Assembly (NCBI GenBank): GCA_900551435.1
Contig: URVW01000090.1
Span: 1 to 7,044, forward strand
Direction of reading: 5' to 3'
Origin: an uncultured Faecalibacterium sp.
Lineage (GTDB): Bacteria > Bacillota > Clostridia > Oscillospirales > Ruminococcaceae
Length of the DNA: 7,044 nt
Shown here: piece after piece, positions 1-5,191 of the stretch
How positions within the stretch are numbered: the stretch's first letter is position 1
Layout: each line of letters begins with the position of its first letter
Translations under genes and position numbers: made by a program
Notes under the pieces: generated by a model
Told to the model about the DNA's origin: nothing
The model's input: only the letters and a program-made list of their open reading frames with translations
The model's database searches: none

Positions 1-510
1 GACGAGAACACCAAGTATTATATCAACCCGACCGGCCGTTTCGTTGTGGGCGGCCCGCAGGGCGACAGCGGCCTGACCGGCCGTAAAATCATCGTCGATA
101 CCTACGGCGGCTATGCACGCCACGGCGGCGGCGCATTCTCCGGCAAGGACCCCAGCAAGGTGGACCGCAGCGCTGCATATGCGACCCGCTGGGTGGCCAA
201 GAACATCGTGGCTGCTGGTCTGGCCAAGAAGTGCGAAGTTCAGGTCGCTTACGCCATCGGCGTGGCAAAGCCGGTCTCCATCATGGTCGATACCTTTGGC
301 ACGGGCGTCGTGGCCGATGACAAGATCGAACAGGCCGTCGAGAAGGTCTTTGACCTGACCCCCGCTGCCATCATCCGCGATCTCGACCTGCGCAAGCCCA
401 TCTACCGCAAGCTGGCAGCTTACGGCCACATGGGCCGCGAGGATCTGGGCGTGAAGTGGGAGAACACCGACCGCGTGGAAGAGCTGAAGGCTGCTGTGGC
501 GGCACTGTAA
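1..510 (+). CDS. metK: S-adenosylmethionine synthetase (methionine adenosyltransferase), C-terminal half; 5' end outside the window
   Basis: MetK makes S-adenosylmethionine from ATP and methionine in the cytosol, releasing phosphate and diphosphate. Frame 1 is open from the first base to a TAA at 508-510, giving 169 residues of a protein usually near 390. The hallmark motifs are intact: GGPQGDSGLTGRK at fragment residues 17-29, then GGGAFSGKDPSKVDRSAAY at 42-60. With a constant offset of 216, Asp22, Arg28, Lys29, Lys49, Lys53 and Asp55 fall on E. coli Asp238, Arg244, Lys245, Lys265, Lys269 and Asp271, which bind metal, phosphate and ATP. The later segment PVSIMVDTFGTG (91-102) is also typical. 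An ATG at 46 lies inside the conserved fold, so it is an internal methionine and not the start. A strong terminator begins 21 bases after the stop, so the transcript probably ends there. The identification is secure. Confidence 0.97.
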   Translation, partial: DENTKYYINPTGRFVVGGPQGDSGLTGRKIIVDTYGGYARHGGGAFSGKDPSKVDRSAAYATRWVAKNIVAAGLAKKCEVQVAYAIGVAKPVSIMVDTFGTGVVADDKIEQAVEKVFDLTPAAIIRDLDLRKPIYRKLAAYGHMGREDLGVKWENTDRVEELKAAVAAL

Positions 511-530
511 GCGAAAAACAGAACGATTGA

Positions 531-608
531 GAGGCTGCTGCACCGAATGCACGACCCTCCCGGCGGGACGTCCGAGAGGAAGAGACCGGTGCAGCGGCCT
601 CTTTTTTT
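531..608 (+). terminator. Rho-independent terminator of metK with an unusually large head
   Basis: A 14-bp stem pairs 531-544 (GAGGCTGCTGCACC) with 588-601 (GGTGCAGCGGCCTC), with one G-T pair, and is followed directly by seven T at 602-608. The strong stem and the T tract make intrinsic termination after metK very likely. The 43-base head (545-587) is much longer than usual and can form two small hairpins: TCCC/GGGA at 558-561/565-568 and TCC/GGA around a GAGA loop at 571-580. Confidence 0.85.
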
Positions 609-633
609 GTGCAAAGCAGGGCGGTTTGTCAGA

Positions 634-649
634 AAAAAGCGCGCTTTTT
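634..649. repeat. Perfect 16-base palindrome in the metK-prs gap
   Basis: AAAAAGCGCGCTTTTT is fully self-complementary. As RNA it could form a short AAAAAG/CTTTTT stem with a CGCG loop, either a weak second terminator after metK or a DNA-binding dyad. It lies about 100 bases upstream of the proposed prs promoter. Its function is not shown by the sequence. Confidence 0.35.
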
Positions 650-751
650 GTAAAAAACTCACAGAGTCCAACGGATTTTGGAAGAACAGATGTGCAAGGC
701 GCAGAAAATCCACCGCAGGGGGAAGTTTTGGGTGTCGAAACGGGAATTTTG

Positions 752-760
752 TGATAAAAT
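752..760 (+). promoter_or_regulatory. Putative extended -10 promoter of prs
   Basis: TGATAAAAT contains the TG of an extended -10 (752-753) and TAAAAT (755-760), one mismatch from TATAAT. No good -35 sits 16-18 bases upstream; the nearest candidates (TGTCGA at 733, TTGGGT at 728) are poor or badly spaced, so the extended -10 would carry the recognition. It would give a leader of roughly 60 bases before the prs start at 830. The rest of the gap between the metK terminator and this point (609-751) shows no gene; it has one palindrome (634-649) and a 7-bp inverted repeat, GGATTTT/AAAATCC, at 673-679/705-711. Confidence 0.5.
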
Positions 761-829
761 AAAGATAGATATGGACTTCAGCAGTCTGATATATCGGCTT
801 GGTTTAAGGAACATGAAGGAGTTGTAACT

Positions 830-1972
830 ATGTCCAACGAAATTAACCCGATGGCATTTTTTCAGGAGCCTAGTGTCGCAGACCTGCGTCTGCTGGCCTG
901 CCCCGGTGCAGAGGAACTGACCGATCTGATCGACAAGCATCTTGTCGAGTGGGCAAAGTCTGCCGGTGTGCAGAAGGACAGCTTTATCATCCCCTGCGAG
1001 TGCCCTCGTTTCCAGAGCGGCGACGCAAAGGGTCTGGTCAAGGAGTCCGTCCGCGGCGATGATATCTTCATCGTGGTGGACCCCGGCAACTACAGCGTGA
1101 CCTACAATCTGTTCGGTTATGAGAACCACCTCTCTCCCGATGACCACTTCGCAAACCTGAAGCGCCTGATCCAGGCTGTTGCGGGCAAGGCACACCGCGT
1201 GTCGGTCATCATGCCCAGCCTGTACGGCGGCCGTCAGCACCGCCGCGTAGTCCGCGAGAGTCTGGACTGCGCTGTGGCCCTGCAGGAGCTGCAGACCATG
1301 GGCGTCAAGAACATCATCACCTTCGATGCACACGACCCCCGCGTTCAGAACGCTGTGCCGCTGCTCAGCTTCGACAACGCCATGCCGACCTATCAGGTCC
1401 TGAAGAGTCTGCTGAAGAAGAACCCCGAGATCAGCTTCGACAAGGAAAAGTTCATCGTGGTCAGCCCCGACGAGGGCGCAATGAGCCGCAACATGTACTT
1501 CTCCAGCGTGTTGGGCTGCAATCTGGGCATGTTCTACAAGCGCCGCGATTATACCCGCGTGGTCAACGGCCGCAATCCCATCGTTGCGCATGAGTATCTG
1601 GGCGACTCTGTGGAGGGCAAGACCGTCTTTATCGCCGATGATATCATCGCATCCGGCGAAAGCATGCTGGAAGTTGCCGGCAACCTGAAGAAGCGCGGCG
1701 CAGAGCGCATCATCGCAAATGCCACCTTCCCGCTGTTCACCAGCGGTCTGGCAAAGTTCGATCAGGCTGTCGCGGACGGCATGCTGGATTATGTGGTCGG
1801 CACGAACCTGACCTATCGTGTGCCCGATCTGCTGACCCGCGACTGGTATGTGGACGTCGATGTTTCCAAATACGCCGCTTACTTCGTCGTGGCTCTGAAC
1901 CACGATATGTCCGTTTCCAGCATCATCGACCCGATCAAGAAGATCGAGGCTCTGCTGGCAAAGCGCGGCTGA
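830..1972 (+). CDS. prs: Ribose-phosphate pyrophosphokinase (PRPP synthetase), divergent long form
   Basis: PRPP synthetase transfers diphosphate from ATP to ribose 5-phosphate, giving PRPP for purine, pyrimidine, NAD, histidine and tryptophan synthesis. The ATG at 830 has AAGGAG at 816-821, 8 bases upstream. At 380 residues the protein is about 65 longer than classical Prs. Family elements appear in order but altered: MPSLYGGRQHRR at 128-139 (classical PYFGYARQDRK, ATP site); FDAHDPRVQ at 165-173 (classical DLHxxQIQ, metal site); VVSPDEGAMSR at 210-220 (classical VVSPDVGGVxR); KRRD at 237-240, the catalytic flexible-loop arm; and DDIIASGES at 270-278, the ribose-phosphate loop (classical DDIIDTGGT). 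Key residues such as Arg135, Gln136, His168, Lys237, Arg239, Asp270 and Asp271 remain, so it is probably an active enzyme of a Clostridia-type branch. A non-synthetase phosphoribosyltransferase-fold regulator is less likely but not excluded. Confidence 0.85.
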   Translation: MSNEINPMAFFQEPSVADLRLLACPGAEELTDLIDKHLVEWAKSAGVQKDSFIIPCECPRFQSGDAKGLVKESVRGDDIFIVVDPGNYSVTYNLFGYENHLSPDDHFANLKRLIQAVAGKAHRVSVIMPSLYGGRQHRRVVRESLDCAVALQELQTMGVKNIITFDAHDPRVQNAVPLLSFDNAMPTYQVLKSLLKKNPEISFDKEKFIVVSPDEGAMSRNMYFSSVLGCNLGMFYKRRDYTRVVNGRNPIVAHEYLGDSVEGKTVFIADDIIASGESMLEVAGNLKKRGAERIIANATFPLFTSGLAKFDQAVADGMLDYVVGTNLTYRVPDLLTRDWYVDVDVSKYAAYFVVALNHDMSVSSIIDPIKKIEALLAKRG

Positions 1973-2034
1973 TCGGAAACAGCGCTGAAAGAACAGGGGG
2001 CTGTTGTAATATAGCTCTCTGAAAATAATGCACA

Positions 2035-2085
2035 AAACCCGGAACCTTTTCAGGGCCAAAACGGCTCAAAAAGGGTTCCGGGTTT
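2035..2085. terminator. Bidirectional terminator between prs and the convergent MATE gene
   Basis: AAACCCGGAACC at 2035-2046 pairs with GGTTCCGGGTTT at 2074-2085, and TTTT at 2047-2050 can extend the stem against AAAA at 2068-2071 past a small bulge. The hairpin is flanked by T-rich sequence at 2083-2110 on the plus strand and by a run of A at 2034-2037, which reads as U on the minus strand. It lies between two convergent genes, 62 bases after the prs stop, so it probably ends both transcripts. Two small hairpins nearby (1992-2005 and 2151-2168) have no T tract and are not called. Confidence 0.75.
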
Positions 2086-2156
2086 CTGATTTTGCGTTAT
2101 TTTTTGGGCAAGCGGCGATTGCGTTTTTATGCCGCAGCAGCCCCGTTTTTGGAACG

Positions 2157-3485
2157 TTACAGCGTTCCGTCCCGCAGACAGCGGACGAGGGCGGGGACTT
2201 CATAGACGAGCATCAAGATCCAGCCGACGGCGTAGCTGTAGGGCAGGGCTTCGATGTCCATGTGAAGGATGAGGACGAACACGGCGGCTGCTGCGACACG
2301 GCCCGCCATGTTGAGCATACTGCTGTTCAGAGTGATCTTGAGGTCGCCCAGACCACGGAAGCCGCCCTGAATGCCATTGGTGAGGGCGGGCATCAGGTAG
2401 AACAGCGAGACGAGCTTCAGGAAGCGGACGCCCAGCTCCACGACCTCGGTTTGAGTGGCGAACAGCCGGATGATGGGTTCCGCCGCGAAGAAGCAGATCA
2501 CCGTGATGCAGACGGCGTAGATGGCTTCGATCTTCAGGCCGCAGAAAAAGCCTTTGCGGACGCGGTCCTTTTTGCCCGCGCCGCGGTTCTGGGCCATCAG
2601 GGTCGTGGTGGCGTGGCCGATGTTCTGCTGGGGGATATAGGCAAAATCGTCGATGCGGCTGGATGCGGTGAACGCCGCCATGGCGTTGACGCCCATCGTG
2701 TTGACGATGGCCTGAACGGCGATCTTGCCCAGCTGAACGGTGGCTTGCTGCATCGCACTGGTCCAGCCGTAGCTGACGGTCTTTTTCAGCAGGGAGCCAT
2801 CAAAGATCAGCCAGCGGCGGCCAAGCTGCAGAATGGGGATCTTCCACCGGATGTAGAACAGGCAGAGCAGACAGCAGACGGCTTCGCTGAGGACCGTGGA
2901 GAGCGCACAGCCCTCGGCCCCCCAGTTGAGGACCTCGACGAAGAACAGATCACCGCCGATGTTCAGCACGGAGCTGATCATCAGGAAATACAAGGCGCTT
3001 TTGCTGTCGCCCAGCGCCCGCATGGTGGCGGCGAGGAAGTTATAGAAAAAGGTGAAGAACAGCCCCGCGAACACGATGCGCAGATAGTTGACCGCGATGG
3101 GTAAAATTTCTGCGGGGACCTGAAGCAGACGGAGCAGGGGATTCGCCAGCAGGATACAGGCCAGCGAGAAGGTCAGCGAAAAGACCGTTCCGGCAATGGC
3201 GGTGGTGGACACTTGGCGCTCCACCAGCTTGGTATCGCCCGCACCGAACGCGGTGCTGACGAGGATGCCCGCGCCAAGGCACATGCCGTTGATGAAAAGG
3301 ATGGCCAGCGTCATCAGCGGGTTGGACGTGCCGACCGCCGCAAGGGCGTCCTCGCCGACGAATTTGCCCACGATGATGCTGTCTACAGCGTTGTAGGTGA
3401 GCTGGAACAGGTTGCCCAGCACGAGGGGAATCGTGAAATTGACCAGCAGCGGTGTGATGCTGCCGGTCGTCATGTCTTTTGTCAT
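2157..3485 (-). CDS. MATE-family efflux transporter (multidrug/Na+ or H+ antiporter)
   Basis: MATE proteins are inner-membrane antiporters that expel cationic drugs, dyes or metabolites in exchange for Na+ or H+. The 442-residue product has the usual length, with about 12 hydrophobic segments in two halves. Family signatures are clear: FQLTYNAVDSIIVGKFVG (27-44) with ALAAVG (47-52) in helix 1; RALGDSK (156-162) before SSVLNIGGD; and MAQNRGAGKKDRVRKG (297-312), the second-half counterpart (usually AQNxGAGxxxR), then GGFRGLGD (374-381). I start at ATG 3485: the open frame runs upstream to 3593, but those 36 residues are hydrophilic and lie inside a nested inverted repeat. Only a weak purine-rich stretch precedes the ATG and the bases directly before it read CTCCT, so translation initiation looks poor or regulated. 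It lies downstream of the cysteine-synthase-like gene on the same strand, 171 bases away, and may share its transcript. The substrate cannot be told from sequence. Confidence 0.93.
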   Translation of the reverse strand: MTKDMTTGSITPLLVNFTIPLVLGNLFQLTYNAVDSIIVGKFVGEDALAAVGTSNPLMTLAILFINGMCLGAGILVSTAFGAGDTKLVERQVSTTAIAGTVFSLTFSLACILLANPLLRLLQVPAEILPIAVNYLRIVFAGLFFTFFYNFLAATMRALGDSKSALYFLMISSVLNIGGDLFFVEVLNWGAEGCALSTVLSEAVCCLLCLFYIRWKIPILQLGRRWLIFDGSLLKKTVSYGWTSAMQQATVQLGKIAVQAIVNTMGVNAMAAFTASSRIDDFAYIPQQNIGHATTTLMAQNRGAGKKDRVRKGFFCGLKIEAIYAVCITVICFFAAEPIIRLFATQTEVVELGVRFLKLVSLFYLMPALTNGIQGGFRGLGDLKITLNSSMLNMAGRVAAAAVFVLILHMDIEALPYSYAVGWILMLVYEVPALVRCLRDGTL

Positions 3486-3523
3486 AGGAGTGATTCTCTT
3501 TTCTAATGGATTATTGCATTGAC

Positions 3524-3642
3524 AGGACGTCTGGGAGCTTTCCCGCGCAAGTGATTCGGGCCATTCCATCGCCCGCCCTATTGCCTTCGGCAACAGGGGC
3601 CCACCCCAGCGGACACTTGCTTAGGAAACTCCCCGACGTCCT
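3524..3642. repeat. 119-base nested inverted repeat; candidate structured RNA or small mobile repeat
   Basis: The outer arms at 3524-3543 and 3624-3642 pair over 18 of 20 positions: AGGACGTC with GACGTCCT, one mismatch, GGGAG with CTCCC, one bulged C, then TTTCC with GGAAA. After a 3 x 3 internal loop, GCAAGTG (3547-3553) pairs with CACTTGC (3614-3620). Inside, GGGCC (3558-3562) can pair with GGCCC (3598-3602), or CGGGC (3557-3561) with GCCCG (3571-3575). A terminal hairpin stacks CCC T (3576-3579) and TTGCC (3581-3585) against GGCAA (3589-3593) and AGGG (3595-3598). No T tract follows on either strand, so it is not an ordinary terminator. It ends 38 bases upstream of the MATE start and 14 bases downstream of the cysteine-synthase-like stop, so on the minus strand it would be a MATE leader or an intercistronic element. 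I do not recognise the family. Wobble pairs do not settle the strand. Confidence 0.7.
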
Positions 3643-3656
3643 GAGGAAAACTGCTT

Positions 3657-4565
3657 CTAAATTAAGCTTTGGCGTCCACTCAGGATGGCCAGTGCTGAAC
3701 GGCTCGTGCCTTTGGCGATGAGCTGAGCGGCGGCATGGAGAGTCGCGCCGGAACTGAGCGAAGCGGGGATAGCGTCAGTGCTGAGGACCTTCTGTGCGGC
3801 GCGGGCGGCGTCGGCACGGGTGACAGCGGCCACGTTGTCCACCACATAGGCGTTGTAGTTCTTGGGAATGAAGCCGAAGCCGATCTCCGGGATGCCGTGC
3901 GTTCCGGTGAAACCGCCGCTCAGGGCCTGACTCTCAAACGGCTCGACCGCGACGATGCGGACATCGTTCGTCCAAGCTTTGAGCGTTTCGCCGACACCGG
4001 TGATGGTCCCGGCGCTGCCGACGCCGATCACGACGCTGTCCACAAGGCTGGAACCTTCCCGCGCAATGGCTTTTGCAATGGCGGGACCGGTGACCCGGCG
4101 GTGGTATTCGGGGTTGTCATCGTTGGCGAGCCAGTTCATATAATACCAGCCGTTTTCGGCGGCTTTCGTCTCGGCCATGGCCCGCGCTCCGGCAAGGCCG
4201 AGGCGTGAGGGTGAGTGCACGATCTGTGCGCCCAGCCGAAGCAGATATTCCTGCCGCAGAGCTGGGGCATCTTCCGGCATGACCAGCACCACCGGATGGC
4301 CGGCGGTGCGGCTGGCCAGCGTCAGCGCGATGGAAAAGGCTCCGGAGGACGCCTCAATGATGGGCTGGCCGGGGATCAGCTTTTTCTTTTCAGCGGCCAG
4401 CGCCAGCATCCCTTCCGCAAGGGCGTCCCGGGACGTGCCGGTGGGACCATTGAAGTCCAGATAGGCGTACAGACGCCCCTTCAGCCCACAGGCGGCAAGA
4501 TAACCCCGCAGCTCCACGATGGGACAGGGCAGCAGGGTCTGATAGACGTTTGGATAAATGGACAC
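3657..4565 (-). CDS. Cysteine synthase-like fold-type II protein lacking the PLP lysine
   Basis: Overall this resembles O-acetylserine sulfhydrylase/cystathionine beta-synthase proteins, which use PLP to make cysteine or related amino acids. It has 302 residues against about 310-323 for CysK. Recognisable parts are the N-terminal substrate-domain strand, VLVMPEDAPALRQEYLLRLGA (93-113), the phosphate-binding loop GVGSAGTITGVG (181-192), VEPFESQALSGG (207-218), GFGFIPKNYN (229-238) and LSSGATLHAA (270-279). The segment that is normally NPTGSVKDR reads NGPTGTSRDA (39-48), putting Arg46 (codon CGG) where the Schiff-base lysine belongs. The usual TSGNT loop reads SSGAF (73-77), losing the Asn that contacts the PLP ring. 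The C-terminus is also short. Family knowledge says such a protein should not do normal PLP chemistry, so it may be a pseudoenzyme, a regulator or a binding protein, or may use an unusual mechanism; this is inference. It starts at GTG 4565 behind a good ribosome binding site. No frameshift or internal stop is present. Confidence 0.8.
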   Translation of the reverse strand: MSIYPNVYQTLLPCPIVELRGYLAACGLKGRLYAYLDFNGPTGTSRDALAEGMLALAAEKKKLIPGQPIIEASSGAFSIALTLASRTAGHPVVLVMPEDAPALRQEYLLRLGAQIVHSPSRLGLAGARAMAETKAAENGWYYMNWLANDDNPEYHRRVTGPAIAKAIAREGSSLVDSVVIGVGSAGTITGVGETLKAWTNDVRIVAVEPFESQALSGGFTGTHGIPEIGFGFIPKNYNAYVVDNVAAVTRADAARAAQKVLSTDAIPASLSSGATLHAAAQLIAKGTSRSALAILSGRQSLI

Positions 4566-4570
4566 GGAAA

Positions 4571-4576
4571 ACCTCC
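4571..4576 (-). promoter_or_regulatory. Ribosome binding site fixing the GTG start of the cysteine-synthase-like gene
   Basis: On the minus strand GGAGGT (within GAGAGGAGGT) lies 5 bases before the GTG at 4565-4563. No in-frame ATG nearby has a comparable site, so the GTG is preferred as the start. Confidence 0.75.
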
Positions 4577-4598
4577 TCTCAAAGGATACATTATTCTA

Positions 4599-4627
4599 AT
4601 CGTAACGCAAAGCGGGCGGGGCGTCAA
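4599..4627 (-). promoter_or_regulatory. Putative sigma-A promoter of the cysteine-synthase-like gene
   Basis: Reading the minus strand, TTGACG (4627-4622) is followed after 17 bases by TACGAT (4604-4599). The -35 is one base from consensus and the -10 two bases from TATAAT. It would start transcription around 4592, about 27 bases before the GTG. An alternative -10, TAGAAT (4598-4593), is closer to consensus but its 23-base spacing is too long. Confidence 0.5.
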
Positions 4628-4634
4628 GACGCGG

Positions 4635-4672
4635 TTTGGCAAAAACGGCGAATTTTTGCCAAAAAATTTGGC
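4635..4672. promoter_or_regulatory. Dyad with a third half-site in the divergent promoter region
   Basis: TTTGGCAAAAA (4635-4645) and TTTTTGCCAAA (4653-4663) form a perfect 11-bp inverted repeat around a 7-base centre. GCCAAA (4658-4663) is also inverted against a third element, TTTGGC (4667-4672), three bases on. The block lies between the two divergent promoters, just upstream of both -35 boxes, where an operator or AT-rich activator site would be expected. No regulator is known from the sequence. Confidence 0.45.
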
Positions 4673-4691
4673 AGAGTGATGAGAAAAAGCC

Positions 4692-4720
4692 TTGACAAGG
4701 CGGAAAAGGTCTGCTATACT
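4692..4720 (+). promoter_or_regulatory. Near-consensus sigma-A promoter of the ylxM-ffh-rpsP operon
   Basis: A perfect TTGACA (4692-4697), exactly 17 bases of spacer and TATACT (4715-4720) with TG at 4712-4713 make this the strongest promoter in the window. Transcription should start near 4727, about 50 bases before ylxM. Strong constitutive expression fits an SRP and ribosomal protein operon. Confidence 0.9.
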
Positions 4721-4776
4721 CCGTATGTAAAGCAAAAAACCTTTACAAACCATGGGAGGTCAGGGCAGAAAGCACA

Positions 4777-5160
4777 ATGGCAAAGGATTTTGAGATGGGC
4801 TATCTGCTCGATTTTTACGGCGAAGTGCTGACGCCCAAACAGCGTGAGATGCTGCGCCAGTATTACAACGATGACCTCTCCCTGAGTGAGATCGGCGAAA
4901 ATTTCGGCATCACACGGCAGGGCGCACGGGATGCCATCAAGCATGGCGAGACCACCCTGAAAGAGCTGGAAGCCAAGGTCGGCTTTGCCGCCCGCTACCG
5001 CCGCGTTCAGGAAAAACTGGAAGAGCTGGAACAGATGGTCATCGATGCACGGTTCGAGTGCACCGGCCCCTACGCCAAGCTCACCACCACCGAATATGCA
5101 GCGACGCTGAACCGGATGCTGGAGATCATCCGCTCCATGGACGAGGTCAACGAGAGCTGA
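4777..5160 (+). CDS. ylxM: YlxM/p13-family helix-turn-helix protein, SRP-associated
   Basis: YlxM (UPF0122) is a small DNA-binding-like protein encoded next to ffh in many Firmicutes; in some species it has been linked to SRP function. The product has 127 residues. Typical family blocks are visible: MGYLLDFYGEVLTPKQREML (7-26), matching the YLFDFYxxLLTxKQ start of the family, then YYNDDLSLSEIGENFGITRQ (29-48) and ARDAIKHGE (50-58), a sigma-70 region 4-like helix-turn-helix, followed by a charged helix that may form a coiled coil (60-90). The C-terminal 30 residues are not distinctive. The start is uncertain: ATG 4777 has GGGAGGT 16 bases upstream, too far to be ideal, whereas ATG 4795 (Met7) has AAAGGA at 7 bases. 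Family members usually have a few residues before the YLxDFY block, which fits 4777. ffh follows after 31 bases, in the same operon. Confidence 0.9.
   Translation: MAKDFEMGYLLDFYGEVLTPKQREMLRQYYNDDLSLSEIGENFGITRQGARDAIKHGETTLKELEAKVGFAARYRRVQEKLEELEQMVIDARFECTGPYAKLTTTEYAATLNRMLEIIRSMDEVNES
4782..4787 (+). promoter_or_regulatory. Possible ribosome binding site for an alternative ylxM start at 4795
   Basis: AAAGGA lies 7 bases before the second in-frame ATG (4795-4797). The GGGAGGT at 4754-4760 is stronger but 16 bases from ATG 4777. Which start is used cannot be settled from the sequence; starting at 4795 would remove six residues. Confidence 0.35.
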
Positions 5161-5191
5161 AACCACATTTTACTGGAGAGGAGCACCGCAC

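Noticed and set aside
545..587. Guanidine/PRPP (ykkC-type) riboswitch suggested by GTCCGAGAGG
   Set aside because: Only this short string resembles the ykkC core. The other conserved segments and their order are missing, and the element follows metK more than 200 bases before prs with its own terminator.
659..2059. Long minus-strand open frame (466 codons) opposite prs
   Set aside because: It is a mirror of the well-supported prs gene. The GC-rich third positions suppress stops on the other strand; the translation is low-complexity (rich in His, Val, Asp, Gln) without any recognised domain.
2028..3104. Plus-strand open frame (358 codons) opposite the MATE gene
   Set aside because: Its translation is rich in Asp, Glu, Gln and Gly with no hydrophobic core or domain, the usual look of an antisense shadow of a membrane protein gene. 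It also starts just before the bidirectional terminator.
3519..3541. Perfect TTGACA at 3519-3524 on the plus strand as a promoter
   Set aside because: At 17 bases downstream the sequence is CCCGCG-like with no -10, and there is no plus-strand gene to serve.
3486..3593. A 36-residue N-terminal extension of the MATE protein
   Set aside because: The extra residues are polar, not found in MATE proteins, and are encoded within the nested inverted repeat; the family start motif begins right after ATG 3485.
3524..3642. 6S RNA, SRP RNA, or a SAM, TPP, cobalamin or T-box type leader
   Set aside because: Too short for 6S, lacks the GGAAGGAAGCAGC-type SRP apical motif, and lacks the conserved core sequences of these riboswitches and of the T-box on either strand.
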